The notes beneath the pieces are model-generated. The model saw nothing but the letters and a program-made list of their open reading frames with translations. It made no database searches and was not told the DNA's origin. From NCBI GenBank assembly GCA_025174535.1, contig JALBUN010000023.1, forward strand, positions 310,001-374,000: DNA of 64,000 bases. Reading direction: 5' to 3'. Position 1 is the stretch's first letter, and the number at the start of each line of letters is the position of its first letter. This document shows, piece after piece, positions 1 to 11,412 of the stretch. Source of the stretch: Cantharellus purpuraceus (taxonomy: Eukaryota; Basidiomycota; Agaricomycetes; Cantharellales; Hydnaceae). Position numbers and translations under genes: made by a program.

Positions 1-843
1 GTGAGTTTCTCCTCAAGGTCGTCCCAAAAACACTAAGGCAGTCCTCGGTGCCAGGTGGTATTTTGCCACGTTTTCAGTGTTGCCATGTCAGCACACCGGT
101 TTGTGCCATACACTGGAGGGATCCGGGTGTCATCCCAGATCGATGTGAAGGTATGTTCGCTTTGGTACTCTCCTGACGCCCATTGATGTACCTCATACCT
201 TCGGCCTATATTTAAGACCTTAAATCACGCCATCCGTGAATGCTCACCACCACGCTGGCCGAGTCATCGAGAGGTAGATAAGGTCTTTCAACTTTTCACG
301 TCCAACTTGCCATGCAATGCAAGCGAGACGTGCGACACCTGCTGTCAACACCTTGCATTCATTCTATCGAACATCGTTTCGCTCCACCTCACTGCTGTCT
401 CGACCCTGCGTAAAACCATACTCAGTTCAGTATAAGTCTACTCAGAGTCATGCCCGACAGTGAGGTCACACGAAATATTGATGTCAAGCCCTTGAGTTTT
501 GAAGTGGATCATTGGGAGCCACTGTATCACGGAGCACCCTCTTGAAATGATCCACGAACAGGTGCAATGGACTTGAGGTGAGGTTCCGGTAAAGCAATAA
601 ATTCTTTCAACGAACTACCTCACTGCTTCGCCCGACCGCCTCCAGACCACTAACTCCCTCGTCGGGGTCTCAGCAGCCCGTCTCGTCATGTCACTATCGC
701 TATACTCGACAGTGACTGTCTGAGAGACTCTTATGTGTAGTGATTCTCGTTGAGGGAACTCAGTCATTACTATCGTCGATGGGGGATTGAAATCACGATC
801 CCCCGATGTGCTCGTCGATAGCCCGAGTCCAGCCTGTTCACAT

Positions 844-2375
844 TTAGCATCCCTTATACAATTTATACAGACCCATACGTACCCTAACGATAATCATTGA
901 GAACGTGATCCCCTAAACACGTCAACAACCCAGAGTCAGCAAGCACCTTGTTGACTAACAAACACATACAATAATTGGGACCAATATATCAAACCCTAGT
1001 GGACGGTTGCTCATCATCAGACAATGCGTCAGGAAAGCTGAAAGCCATTTCATACCGATATATTGCACGTCACTGTATGCCAGGTACGTTGCAAGCGATA
1101 CCACAAGCGCCGTCGAATAAATCGCGCCACTCTCCAGCAGAATCGCAATCACAGGCCGCAGCGAGTGGCCCCTGTTCTCGGGCGCAATCCGGACATGTAC
1201 CCGCCAGATCCTGTACCTATAGCCCGTGTCCTGTTAGCATATGTCGACAGAGGTGGGAGTAATGTTACATACACGATCATGAAGGTGTCATAAATGTTCT
1301 GTATCAACGATGACATGAAGAATGCGGCTGCGCAGCCGGCCAGACTGGGCGCAGAGACCTGCCAGATCGTTCATGTTGATTCAGATATGCCCAGCGGTCA
1401 GACTCACCCCTAAAGTTGTTCTGCTATTCATCACCTCAATCGCGATGCCCGACGCTAGAGCGGTCACAAAGGATGAAAGGTTGAAAATTTAATACCAATA
1501 CAGGCCGTACGTACCGATACTGCCACACAGCAGGACCATGGGTGGGACAATTGTCCTTCTATCGTGACCTGAAGCGACATTAGCACGCGACAGAGTGGAT
1601 GTCATCAAGGAGGCACACCCCAGACTATGTACACTCTGTATATCTATACATCGCAAGTAAGTCCTTCGAATTTTGAACATGACTTATTAAACAACGCACA
1701 GACAATGAATCTGCGACAGCTGTCAGAGTGATATACACTCCAGTGCGTGTCACCTGCAGCTCGTGTCGCACAGCATCCCTAAAGCAGCCGGCAGGACACA
1801 TACCTGTTTCCTATGAGAGGGCTGCGTGTGAGTTGCGATTGAGGGTCGGATAAATGCAACATACCAGTTACCCACCGACGACAAGGAGGCGAAGAAGGCG
1901 TTAGGGTCCTGTGAATACTCTGGCAGCGAACCAATGAGTCCCCCTGAGATAAATGTGAGTCAAGTGAGTGAAGGGCCAATAGATGGCGTACCCATGGCCA
2001 TACTGACGCTTAAAGAGTAGTGGATAACAACGAATATCCACTGAAAGCAAAGACTGAACAACTGGATAACAGTTTAACAACACCTTGGAACTTACCATCA
2101 GGAGTGCCGTTATAAGAAAAGGGCGGTTGACACCCTCTGAACGTCGTCTTAAGACATGTAAGCTATAAATGTCTATAGCCGTGAAGATGGAGTGGCTCAC
2201 CTGTAGAGTATAAAGTAAGAGCAAATCAGGAACATCGCCTGCATGTGCACAAGATGTCAGTGGCACATAGGACATGGGTGGCACAGATGCCATAATCCGT
2301 GCTTGCCTGATATGCTCCAAAGAGAACCGACTGGGATATGAAACCGATTATAACGGCGACGAGAACGCTCAACAT
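844..2375 (-). CDS. Seven-span membrane protein, left repeat copy (multi-exon)
   Basis: The gene resembles a large Agaricomycete family of seven-transmembrane proteins without known function; the family assignment is from pattern memory. The start codon is at 2375-2373 and exon 1 (2375-2307) encodes a hydrophobic helix ending in FGAYQ. Later exons give MFLICSYFILY, then RRRSEGVNRPFLITALLM, an IYRVYIVWG-like loop, SLIQNIYDTFMI, RYRIWRVHVRI and the strongly conserved ILLESGAIYSTALVVSLATY near the C-terminus. The last exon ends in MIIVRVRM and a stop at 846-844. All these blocks are open in this copy and match the right copy with few amino acid changes, so it may be functional. The first intron appears to be GC-AG. 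Joins in the middle (about 1,700-1,960) are not resolved. Confidence 0.7.
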
Positions 2376-2450
2376 TTTGAGTTAGGAGAGACAGCGGGAA
2401 GGGAGCGTGTTCGATGGACTCGGACCCTCATTTTCTCCCTAGCCCAGCAC

Positions 2451-2457
2451 TTATATA
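2451..2457 (-). promoter_or_regulatory. TATA box of the left seven-span gene
   Basis: A perfect TATATAA on the minus strand lies 75 bp upstream of the proposed start codon. The same element at the same distance occurs in the right copy at 54518-54524, so the promoter was duplicated with the gene. Confidence 0.5.
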
Positions 2458-3682
2458 GCCTTTCAGAGACGGATTCCTGGGCTATTTCCCATGTACTAAG
2501 GGTGTCCCCAGATCTCCACAGCGTGCTAGAAGCTAAATCAATGTACGAAGCACGAAGCATGCGCGATTTCTGATTACCCTCACCTCAGCTCGGTTGAGTG
2601 TTTGCATTACCAACTAATTGGGATTTGCGTGTACGAGTAAGCAAATACAAACCTGCAGCCAAGTAAATACAAGATACACACCTGACAAAAATCCGATAAC
2701 GTGCTCTAGAGACCTGCTGCAGTTTATGCCTCGGCACAAAGGGAACTCGAGCTTCAACTCTGTGCTTCTCCCACTTTCTGAAGACTATGCAGCGCAACCC
2801 TAACTCTGTATTGCGCCTCCCATGCCTAGTTCCCTCTTTCCAGATAAATGCCAGGCCACCCCACCTGGCTCGGAGCAGGTCCATAAGATTGTCGCAATGC
2901 CATAGGTAATATATCGAGGAAGCTATATTCACCCGGCAGGACAGGGGAGACGACGGGCTTCGGTAGTTCGCATCAGACCATGTCAAAGGGACTTATTACT
3001 GACTGAATCCGGGAGAGCCCAAATTACATTAAGGCGTTGAACAATATAAAATGCCTTTTCGAATACCGCATTAGAAGTCTCGTATCGTGTTCGCTTCGTG
3101 GCCCTTGATAATGGTCACAAATTCTAATGCGATCTGGGAATGAATCTTTTGATAGTAGGAACAGTGTGCCACCTTATCTGCTGTACAGAGAACCACAGAA
3201 CGGAAAGTCACCAACCTGGCTGACAGGGTGTGATTACGAGGACAACGGATGATTCACGAAGATATCTCGTAAGCATCACCTAGCTGTTTAAAGCGTCGAC
3301 TGTGGTGGGTTAATTGTGGTGGAATCTTTGATGACCAGCAGTGGAGCATTGGTAGGTCCACATGCACTGGTGACGATTATATCGTGCCGTGTCGTCAATT
3401 CATCCATGGTGGGACAGCGATATATCAGTGAGCGAGCACATTCTTGAAGCTTGCCGACACCATGTCGAGTTTCGCCCGGTTCCCCTTCGTATACTAAAGT
3501 AAAGTCTTACGGCCCATTGTAGTGAAAGCCTCATATATCGCCTCTGCAATTGCTTGATTTGCCTTGGGAATATCGCCACCAGCTTCTGAGAATCTACAGT
3601 AGTGGTGATACGTATCCTAAGGAGAAGCATCCGAGGCACACGCAATATCATGAAGATGCATATGCCCGCTGCATTAGGTGTT

Positions 3683-4105
3683 TGAGAGAAGCTTCCCTAT
3701 GCAAAGCAATGTGTGCGCTGTAGCGTGAGGAGCACTGGTTGTACTAGAATAGCAGCTGCAAGTAAACACATCCTTGTCTCTTGGAAGGAATATGGGATGG
3801 TGCAGAAAGAGTGGAACCAATTTTGAGACCACCAACATTCATATTAGTCGCTATAGGTTATGCATGGTGCCTGCACTTTGTTTGCACTGCGAGAGCAGTA
3901 GCAGCGTGGGTGGGTCTTTGAATCGGCAAAGAGGTATTGGATCACGGAGTGCATGCATATTGAACGTAAATCAAGTTGGCACTAGGTAGCTCGTCACTTA
4001 CTCTTCGACGGATGGGTGGTCGAATACAAAGTTGTTGGACAACTTCTGAGGACCCAAGTCTGTATTCTAAACCGCATATATTGAGCTGTTAGATCGTCTG
4101 GATGT
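3683..4105. other. Unique DNA between the left repeat and the NRPS-like remnant
   Basis: No supported gene is seen. The similarity to the right repeat copy ends at about 3,685. A 71-codon ORF on the plus strand (3774-3989) has no recognisable domain. Confidence 0.5.
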
Positions 4106-4890
4106 CTAGAATCTCACGCGTTGAATGACACTCCTAATCCTGTTTGCCTGAAGAGAATCCAGACCGAATGCAAACAAGTCAGTGCAGTCTTTCAAACCCT
4201 CTACTCTTTCCCCAATGATCTCCTTGATGATTTCATAGACTAAAGCCTTGCCTTGCCCTGGTGCTGTGATGCGCTTCTTCAAAGTAGCAACATCTGACTC
4301 TCCTTCCAGACATCGATACATATCCTCGATTACCCTCTCGAACGTTGTATACGTGCGTGCCCGGATTGGTGTACCGTACGGAAGAAACACGATAGCTTCG
4401 CAGCTGCAAGCGCAGGGGCGATGAGGGTGAGGAGTTCCTCGGAAGTCTTGTCCTTTCTCCGAATAAGTGCACCGACTTGAGCTCTTCCAGAACCAAATAT
4501 TATAACATCAGAGATGTATGGCGACTGGCCTCTTAGACAAAGCTCCATTGGGACTGGATTCGTTTTCTCCCCATTGATCTACATCAATGTTGCTCTGATG
4601 AGAAACTGGAAGGGAGCTGGTATACGCTACATACCATGACGAGAGTGTCGTCCAAACGTCCTAATTGCATTCCTTCTTCACTCTCAGAAAGGAAGGTGAG
4701 GATAAGAGGAACGGCATAGACAGCTTCAGCATCACAGTCTGGGTTTCTGAGAAGCGACAGAATGTTGGTCAACGTCATGGGAATAAGCTGAAACTTGAAT
4801 CTTACAGCTGCTGGGTAGAGATAAATGGTATGTCCAGAATGGAACGCACGATATTGGAATGTCCGTGGTTCTGTTTCCAACAAGGCGATG
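4106..4890 (-). pseudogene. Truncated NRPS-like adenylation plus carrier protein gene
   Basis: Three minus-strand pieces in different frames resemble fungal NRPS-like (adenylate-forming reductase type) enzymes. The 4584-4883 piece holds DAEAVYAVPLILTFLSESEEG. The 4330-4560 piece holds GEKTNPVPMEL and SPYISDVIIFGSGRAQVGAL, from the C-terminal part of an adenylation domain. The 4106-4390 piece holds FLPYGTPI, then a phosphopantetheine-type carrier site read as LFAFGLDSLQANRIRS, in which the serine of DSL would be the attachment site. Between the first two pieces nearly the whole catalytic core, with the ATP-binding and substrate motifs, is missing, and the frames change. I read this as the decayed 3' part of a secondary-metabolism or aminoadipate-reductase-like gene. 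No N-terminal half or reductase domain is visible nearby. Confidence 0.7.
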
Positions 4891-5259
4891 CGGTGCGCCC
4901 ACCACGTTGTCCTAACGGGTCTCGACCCTTGTTGGGGCTAGCCGCTTCATTTGGCTATGGACGCCACCGCGCCTTACTCCGTGATTCGAGGATATCCAGT
5001 ATCGGGATCCGTTACATACGGCCAAGGGGTGGGTACTACGGCACGTTGGCACGGCATTAATGGTCCTCGCTCGCTGACTAAGACACCACAGGCAGGTTTC
5101 CCAACTTACGTGAAGGGTACGCAACTGTTCCATGCCCACTGGGGCCCGGTATGGGAGTGGACGCGGAGCCCGCCAGGAAAGCAACACTCGATGCGGCGGC
5201 TCTTTATACCTAATGGCGATGAGCGGTTCGGTCTACATGTGCTTCTGGACTGGCTGTGA

Positions 5260-6444
5260 TCAGTGGCAATTCTATGGCTGACAGGACTCTTTCTCCCTTA
5301 GTCGGTGCATGAATGTACTATTCACCCACACCACTTTGTATGTCACCAGGGACACAGCTCCTCATCCCTCGGCAGCACAGACAGACACACGTTCGAGCAC
5401 ACGACATTGCATTATCTGCGGGTATAGACATATGCCCCGGGTTAGGCATATCATCCTGTGCGTCCGTTCCCTCCCTGTTCTGCCGCCACCCGCCCCTTCC
5501 TACCACTGTTGTGGTCATGGTCTCGTCCATTGTCGCGCCGCTCCTTGGTTTTCCAGCTCGCATCCGGCTAGCTAGAGCATAGCAGCCAGCGCACGTGAAC
5601 GAAAACATACACACACAAGAGGTTCCCGCAGAGGTCAGAGTTCAGAGTCACCCGTAATGAACGAATGTGTGTGGCGGCAGCCGCAAAAGACATGCAGCCA
5701 CGTCCCAGGTCCAGCCGCAAGTCCCCTTCCGAGTCGTCCGGCTTGCTTCGAAAATGGAAGATAAAGGGATCATCGGGTTGGATCTGTGCCTGCGGTGTCC
5801 GGGAAGAAGGATGCGTCTCGTATTTAGATCTGGCGATGGGCTGGCGGTGCTTCCATGTATACATACCACCCCCGTTATTAGATGTGCATGTGCCTGGATT
5901 CTCGTCCGCAGGCGGCGTGGATCGATCGAGTGTCGAGTGGACTCCTGCGAGGCACGCCAAGGACAATTAATTGTTCGCGCCGACGAGTAATATGATGGGC
6001 TGATGGCGATCATGTTCGGATGCTGGAGGCTGGTTCCCCTTTTAGAGAGATGGGCTCGTGGGCAGGATGAGAGATCGATGTGCGATTTACCGGCGGTCCA
6101 ACGGATCTCTTTGATGAAAAGCCACGGCCCGGGTGGCGATGGCAGCACTTGACGGGTGGCAGATTTGTTTCGGCACCGACCAGATCAATGTCACTGTGCT
6201 CGGCTGGGTCGCTCGTGATCACGTACACGCCGGGTATTATATGCTGACCCTAGATGCATTTGGATTTACGGGGGTGTTGGTCGCTAATGGGGCATTGTGT
6301 GTGGGTCGCGTGAGGACTTTTGGGGGGGGGCGCTGGTGGAGATGGTGGTGGTGGCGGGAACGGGCCGGTGTGCCGTGTGAGGGCGGACCGGGAAGAGGGA
6401 GGGGTTGTGGCAATAAATGGGAGATGCGTGCATGCATGCACTAC
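5260..6444. other. Intergenic stretch upstream of the aldolase gene
   Basis: No supported gene is seen. Several 80-165 codon ORFs overlap on both strands at 5.3-6.15 kb but are low-complexity, show no domain and look like mutual shadows. From about 6,300 the sequence becomes very GC-rich with G runs, for example near 6,323-6,332. Confidence 0.5.
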
Positions 6445-7699
6445 ATGGCTCTCCCCAACGGCACCCGCTCGCGCCCCCTCCTCCCAGGCGTATATGCGCC
6501 CCTCCCCACCTTTTTCCTCCCCGACTCCCAAGACCTCGGTCAGTCCTCCCAGCCTGCTCACCCACTCACCCACCCACTGACCCCCGGCGGACCCCAGACA
6601 TCCCCACGTTCGAGGCGCACGTCCTGCGCGTGGCAAGCGCGGGCGTCGGGCTCGTCATCAGCGGCTCCATGGGCGAGGGCCACCACCTCTCCCCCGACGA
6701 GCGCCAGTCCCTCATCCGCGCCGCGCGCCGCGTCCTCGACACCCCCGCCCTCGCACACGTCCCCATCATCGCCGGCACGGGCGCGGGCAGCACCCGCGCG
6801 ACCCTCCAGCGCACGCGCGAGGCCGCCGCCGCGGGTGCCGACGTCGCCATCGTCATCGTGAGCGGGTACTATGCCGCCGCGCTGGACAGGCAGGCGCTCG
6901 TGGCGTACTGGACCGAGGTGGCGGAGACCAGCCCCATCCCCGTCATGGTCTACAACTGTATGTCGCCGTCATCATCCATCCCCCCCGTCTGACACGTCGC
7001 GACCACAGACCCCGGCGCATCCGGCGGCATCGACGTCGACTCGGACACGCTCGAACACCTCGCGAGCACGTGTCCCAACCTCTGCGGCGTCAAACTCACC
7101 TGCGGCAACGTCGGCAAGCTCACCCGCATCGCCGCCGCCGTCTCGCCCCCAGCCTCGTCGTCCCTTGCCAAGACGCACACGCGCCCCCGCCGACACCCCG
7201 ACGCGCCCTTCCTCGTCCTGGGCGGGTACGCCGACTTCCTGGTCCCGTCCTTGTTTGCCAACGCGCACGGCGCGATCACGGGCCTCGCCAACCTCGCCCC
7301 CGTGCGTGTGCCGCCTTAGCTTGATACCGCAGACTCACTCCACCGCAGCACACGCTCCGCCGCCTCTTTGACCTCGCGTCCCGAGCTCACGCTCAGGCCC
7401 AGGCCCAGGCCCAGGCCGCCCAGGCGCAGCACGCCCCCTCGGCCCCCGCGCTGGCAGAAGCACAAGCCCTCCAAGGCATCGTCGCCCGCGCAGACCGCAC
7501 CATCGCCCTCACGGGCATCGCCGGCACAAAGTACCTCTTGCAGCGCATGTATGGCTATGGCGGCGTGCCGCGGCGGCCCCTGCGCGGCTTTGCGGAGGGA
7601 GCGGCGGAGGGGGAGAGGTTGTGGGCGCATGAGCATGTCGTGGAGCTGGTAAGGGTGGAGAGGGAGATCAGTGCGGCGGTGGCGGGCCAGGTGAGGTGA
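6445..7699 (+). CDS. DapA-family (class I) aldolase
   Basis: The joined exons 6445-6538, 6598-6957, 7009-7301 and 7349-7699 give 365 residues in one frame. The protein belongs to the dihydrodipicolinate synthase/N-acetylneuraminate lyase family of TIM-barrel aldolases, which form a Schiff base with a 2-keto acid. Near the N-terminus GVYAPLPTFF leads into the barrel. GSMGEGHHLSPDER is the family's substrate-carboxylate loop, NYPGASGGID supplies the catalytic tyrosine, and GVKLTCGN contains the Schiff-base lysine (codon 7092-7094). Fungi make lysine by the aminoadipate route, so this is unlikely to be a true DapA. A 4-hydroxy-2-oxoglutarate or 2-keto-3-deoxy-sugar-acid aldolase is the better guess. 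Third codon positions are almost all C or G. A compositionally biased Ala/Gln stretch after 7,380 lies outside the barrel core. Confidence 0.85.
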
Positions 7700-7883
7700 G
7701 CGTAGCAGAAGATACATGTTTGAGGCTGCACGGGCATAGTTTTCTTCCAGTCGAAATACGACGGTGATTGTGACGGGCGTCAAACATGTTATCTTATCTG
7801 ATATCGCTTGATTCTGCACCGGGCGGTCTTGGCAGGTCCAAGAAGCTCTGCTCCGTCGTGCATAAGCGATTCATACAACCCGC

Positions 7884-9767
7884 CTACCCCGGCGTCTCCG
7901 CGGCCTCCTCCATATCCATGTCCACACCCACATCCGCATCCCCCTCCCCTTCCTCCCCGTCCTCCCCCTCCTGATCCGCGTCGCCCTCCTCCTCCCCCAT
8001 CCCGGGCTGCGCCGCCACACCCTCCTTGCGCAGCTTCCGCAGCCGCTGCTCCTCCACCACCTGCTCCCTCTGCGCCTGTTTCTGCTCCAAGTCCGCACGC
8101 ATCTTCTTCAGCTGGTCTTCAAAGCGTTTCTGTGCCGCATGCATCAGCGACCATCCCCGCCGTCATTCGCCACGCGTGAGACGCACCTTGATCAGCGGAT
8201 TCACAGACGTGCTGATCTCCGACTGCTTCCGCGCCACCGCCGCCTCCAGATCCCGAATCTCCTCCAACAGCAGCTTCTTCGCCTGCACCACCTCCTCGTC
8301 CTCCTCGTCGTCCTCCTCATCCTCCGCCCCCTCCTCCGACTCCTCCTCGTCGCTCTCCTCGCTCGCACTCGCGTCGTCCTCCTCGCCCATCTCCCGCGCC
8401 AGCTCCGCCGCCAGCTCCTCGTCGATATCGCCCTCCTCCTCGTCCTCGTCCTCGTCCTCGTCGTCTTCCACCGGCAGCGCAGGCACGGCAAACTCGCCGT
8501 CCATCTCCGGCCCCGCGTCCATCGTCGGCTCCTCTGGATCCATAAACTCCGAGTCTGACAGGTCCGGGTTGACGTTTTCGAGAATGTCTAAAGGGGGGGG
8601 GGGTTAAAGGTCAGTTGGGAGGGAGGGGTGTGTTGGATTGACGTACCGTAGTAGACTCTGGAGGCTTGGGCATCTTCTCCAAGGAGCCGCTCCACCTCTT
8701 GTTCGACGGTCTCTATAGTCTAATATCGAGTCAGGGAGATGGGATTCCATCAACACGTCTCACTCACCCGCCTATTGACTCGTTTGCGAAATCTGCGCTT
8801 GCGCGCCCAGTGTAGCGGCGGTGTGATCCCGTGGGGCCAGATGAATTCGTCAATGTTGAACGACTTTGTAGCCGAAATCTCCTCCTCGCTACGCAGCTTG
8901 TCCTCGACGACAAGCATCTGCGACGGCGGCTCTCTCTCTCAATATTGTGCCCCTCTCCAGGATGTTTGAAACGCACCTGACAAATGTCGGAGACTTTGAA
9001 GAGGTTCTTGTTGTCTAGGGTTTTCTGGGACTCGATGATGCAGGGGAGGTCGACGAGTTTGGAGGAGTAGGTCGAGTCTCCGATGTGGAATACGCCTCGG
9101 CGGGAATCTGTAAAGTAGAGGTTATTAGGATTTCTGTGCGGGGCAGTAGCGTCCACAGTGCATTAGGTGGCAGAAGCGGCGTCGCGTACGTCGAGGCTGG
9201 GATGGTAGTTTTATAGAGTTGTCATGAAGGCCACTGTGACTCGAACGCCTGCGTGGGGACTCCAGGTCCCCCCCCCCCTGGCTCACCTTTGAACTTGAAC
9301 CACACATCCTTCGTGACCTCCCTGCTCTCCACCATGGCCCGCAGCCGCTCACAGTCCGCGCCGGCAGGCACGCGCAGCACAAACTGCTCCTCAAACGCGA
9401 GGTCCTCGTCGTCCGAGTCGAGCTCGCGGTCGTAGGGCCCGAGGAAGGACGTGCCGGCGGCCTGGCGTTCGCTGACTTTGAGCTTGAGCTTGGGCTGGAG
9501 GCGGGGGCGCGTGTGCTGCGTGGCGCTGCGGGTCGTGCGGTCGGAGGGCTCGACGAGGGCGACGGGGGGCGTCGTCGTGCTGCGGCTGGAGCGCCGCGTG
9601 GAGATGGCGGAGGCGGCGAGCTGCGCGGCGGCGGTGACGGGTCTGGCCCCGGGCGGTGTCGGGGTGGGCGCAGTCGATGGTGGGCCGGCGGTGGCGCAAA
9701 AGTCGGAGGCGGGGATGGGGGATTCAATGTCGATGATCTCCTCAATGTCGATAACGTCTTCCTCCAT
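7884..9767 (-). CDS. TAF7: Transcription initiation factor TFIID subunit 7
   Basis: Exons (minus) 9767-9287, 9107-8977, 8917-8768, 8719-8647, 8587-8187 and 8129-7884 give 493 residues. TAF7 is a TFIID subunit that binds TAF1 and restrains its activity until the preinitiation complex is assembled. The conserved TAFII55 domain runs from EEQFVLRVP through DVWFKFK, VFHIGDSTYSSKLVDLPCI, LDNKNLFKVSDICQM, FNIDEFIWPHGITPP and HWARKRRF. A very acidic central tract of long Glu/Asp runs follows, then a basic coiled coil (KRFEDQLKKMRADLEQ). I chose the ATG at 9767 because the open frame upstream contains no other ATG. The gene is divergent from OTU1 with 86 bp between start codons. It lies in the GC-rich block. 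Confidence 0.92.
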
Positions 9768-9853
9768 GGGCGTCGACGGTGAATCCAAAGTGTTTGACTG
9801 GGTCGTGTTGTGGGCTGCAGTGGGCGACAGCGCATTGGCGCACGGTCTCTCCA
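9768..9853. promoter_or_regulatory. Shared TAF7/OTU1 divergent promoter
   Basis: Only 86 bp separate the two start codons, so the 5' leaders and promoter must be shared or overlap. No TATA box is visible, as is usual for housekeeping genes. Confidence 0.5.
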
Positions 9854-11172
9854 ATGGCCCCCATACGTCTAAGGCATCCCAAGGGCGTAACCACCATACA
9901 CGTCGACCTCGAGAGCGACGCTACCAAAGTCAGCGACCTCCAGCAGGCAATACTATCAGCAACAGAAATACCAGCCTCTCTCCAGGATCGTGAGTACCCG
10001 TCACCTCATTACGTCTCCCCGCTCACAGGCAAAGCCCCCGCAGTCAAGTCGGGGTACCCCCCTCAGTCCCTCACATTGATCCCACAACTCCCGCTGTCGT
10101 CGCTTGGTCTCGAGAAAAACGACCAGCTTATCGTGACTCTGGCCTCCGGCTCTGGCATCACCCATGCGCATGCCCCGGCACCCCCACGAGCCCCTCCCGG
10201 CCCCAACACACAGCCCCCGATAATGCAGCCCGGAAAACAGGCCATGGGCGACGAATACGTCGACACAGACGCAGGCGCACTCATCCACCGTGTACGCCCA
10301 CACCCCCTTCTCACACCTTCCACTGACACACCCCCGCAGGTCGTCCCAGACGACAATTCCTGCCTATTCTCGTCGATCGGAGTCGTGTTTGAGCAGGACG
10401 TGGGCGCAGCCCCCCGCCTCCGCCAACGTGCGTTTCCTCCCCGCTCCCCAGCACCAACAACCTGAACCCCTCCCCCCCTCCGATAGTCGCTGCAGATGCT
10501 ATTCGCAACGACCCCGAGACCTACACAGAGGCCATGCTCGGGTATGCCCCGCCTCTTGCCCCCGTTCGAGTCATTTGACCCGTGCATCTGTCCCATAGTC
10601 ATCCACGCGAACAGTACATCAACACCATCCTCAGTCCAAATTCATGGGGAGGCGCCATCGGTCAGTCCATGCCCACTCCACTGCTCACTGCTCACTGCTC
10701 ACTTTTCCGCTAGAACTCTCCATCTTCGCCAGACACTACAGCGCAGAAATCGCCTCCATCGACATCGAATCAGGGCGCGTCGACCGCTTCGGCGAGGACG
10801 CGTCCTACCCCTCGCGCGTCGTCCTCTTGTACTCCGGCATCCACTACGACGCCACGTCCCTCGCGCCCACACCCGGGGCGCCCCCCGACTTTCACGAAAC
10901 GCGCTTCCCCGTCGGGAATAGCGACATTTTGGACGCGGCCCAGCTGTTGGCGGGAAAGTTGCGCACGCAGAGAAAGTTTACGAATACGGCGACGTTTTTG
11001 CTAAAGTGTGAGGTGCGTCCTTGGTGTTTTGTTCCGTTTGTTCCATGTGTGCAGCCCCCCATGTCCTTATGATAACGGCATGTAGATCTGCGGTGTGGGA
11101 TTGAAGGGGGAGAAGGAGGCACGACAGCACGCAGGCGAGACCGGCCACGCTCAGTTTGGAGAGTACTCGTAA
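9854..11172 (+). CDS. OTU1: Ubiquitin thioesterase OTU1 (YOD1 family)
   Basis: Exons 9854-9989, 10044-10291, 10340-10427, 10487-10541, 10599-10660, 10714-11012 and 11086-11172 give 324 residues. OTU1 is a deubiquitinase that acts with the Cdc48/p97 ATPase, for example in ER-associated degradation. The N-terminal ubiquitin-like UBX-type domain starts MAPIRLRHPKG and contains KSGYPPQSLTLIPQLPL. The OTU catalytic box is VPDDNSCLFSSIG, with the nucleophile cysteine at codon 10361-10363. The catalytic histidine is in LLYSGIHYDA. The C-terminus ends with a C2H2 zinc finger, CEICGVGLKG...H...GHAQF. The acceptor of intron 1 could instead be 14 bp upstream, adding a few residues without changing frame. 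The first half is GC-rich; this fades after about 11 kb. Confidence 0.92.
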
Positions 11173-11412
11173 TGACACGATACGCGTCATTGTGTTCTCG
11201 AAGCATAGGCTCTGTAAACATTTTGCTAGCAGAATCTATTGCAGGTGCGCGGACCCAGATCTTGCCACACAAAGACGACCGGTAACATGTAAATTGCGAG
11301 AAAACAAGGTCTACATGAGCAGATCTAACTTTTCCCGAGGCCAAGAAATCATGACGGCTTGAATACAGCAAAGGTGCAAGGCATAGCAACAGCAGCAGCA
11401 GCAACTCTCTAG

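Larger units (their letters stand above)
1..3682. repeat. Left copy of a ~3.7 kb inverted duplication
   Basis: This sequence recurs in reverse complement at about 53,316-56,979. Position 1 pairs with about 56,979 and position 3,682 with about 53,316, so the outer end probably lies beyond the window. The match runs through coding exons, introns and upstream DNA with scattered substitutions and small indels, so it is a duplication of genomic sequence and not just a shared protein domain. Beyond 3,685 the similarity stops abruptly. The unit carries a seven-span membrane protein gene (844-2375, minus) and about 1.3 kb of upstream DNA. No transposase is visible in it. Decayed relatives lie at about 44.2-46.7 kb. 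Confidence 0.93.

Noticed and set aside
2585..2986. 133-codon minus-strand ORF in the left repeat, with a similar ORF at 54068-54493 in the right copy
   Set aside because: The two translations drift in and out of register through small indels, which is expected for non-coding DNA that happens to be open. It is the upstream region of the seven-span gene.
3400..3651. Conserved frame at the inner end of both repeat copies (also 53196-53498)
   Set aside because: About 45 codons stay in register, but another frame (GGDIPKANQAIAEAI) looks more protein-like in the left copy and is interrupted by stops. I could not decide on a gene, so I left it as a possible remnant.
6445..7699. Lysine-biosynthetic dihydrodipicolinate synthase as the aldolase's function
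   Set aside because: Fungi make lysine through aminoadipate, so family membership alone does not support that role.
8026..8607. 193-codon plus-strand Ser-rich ORF
   Set aside because: It is the antisense of the acidic tract of TAF7, whose Glu/Asp codons read as Ser/Leu/Arg on the other strand.
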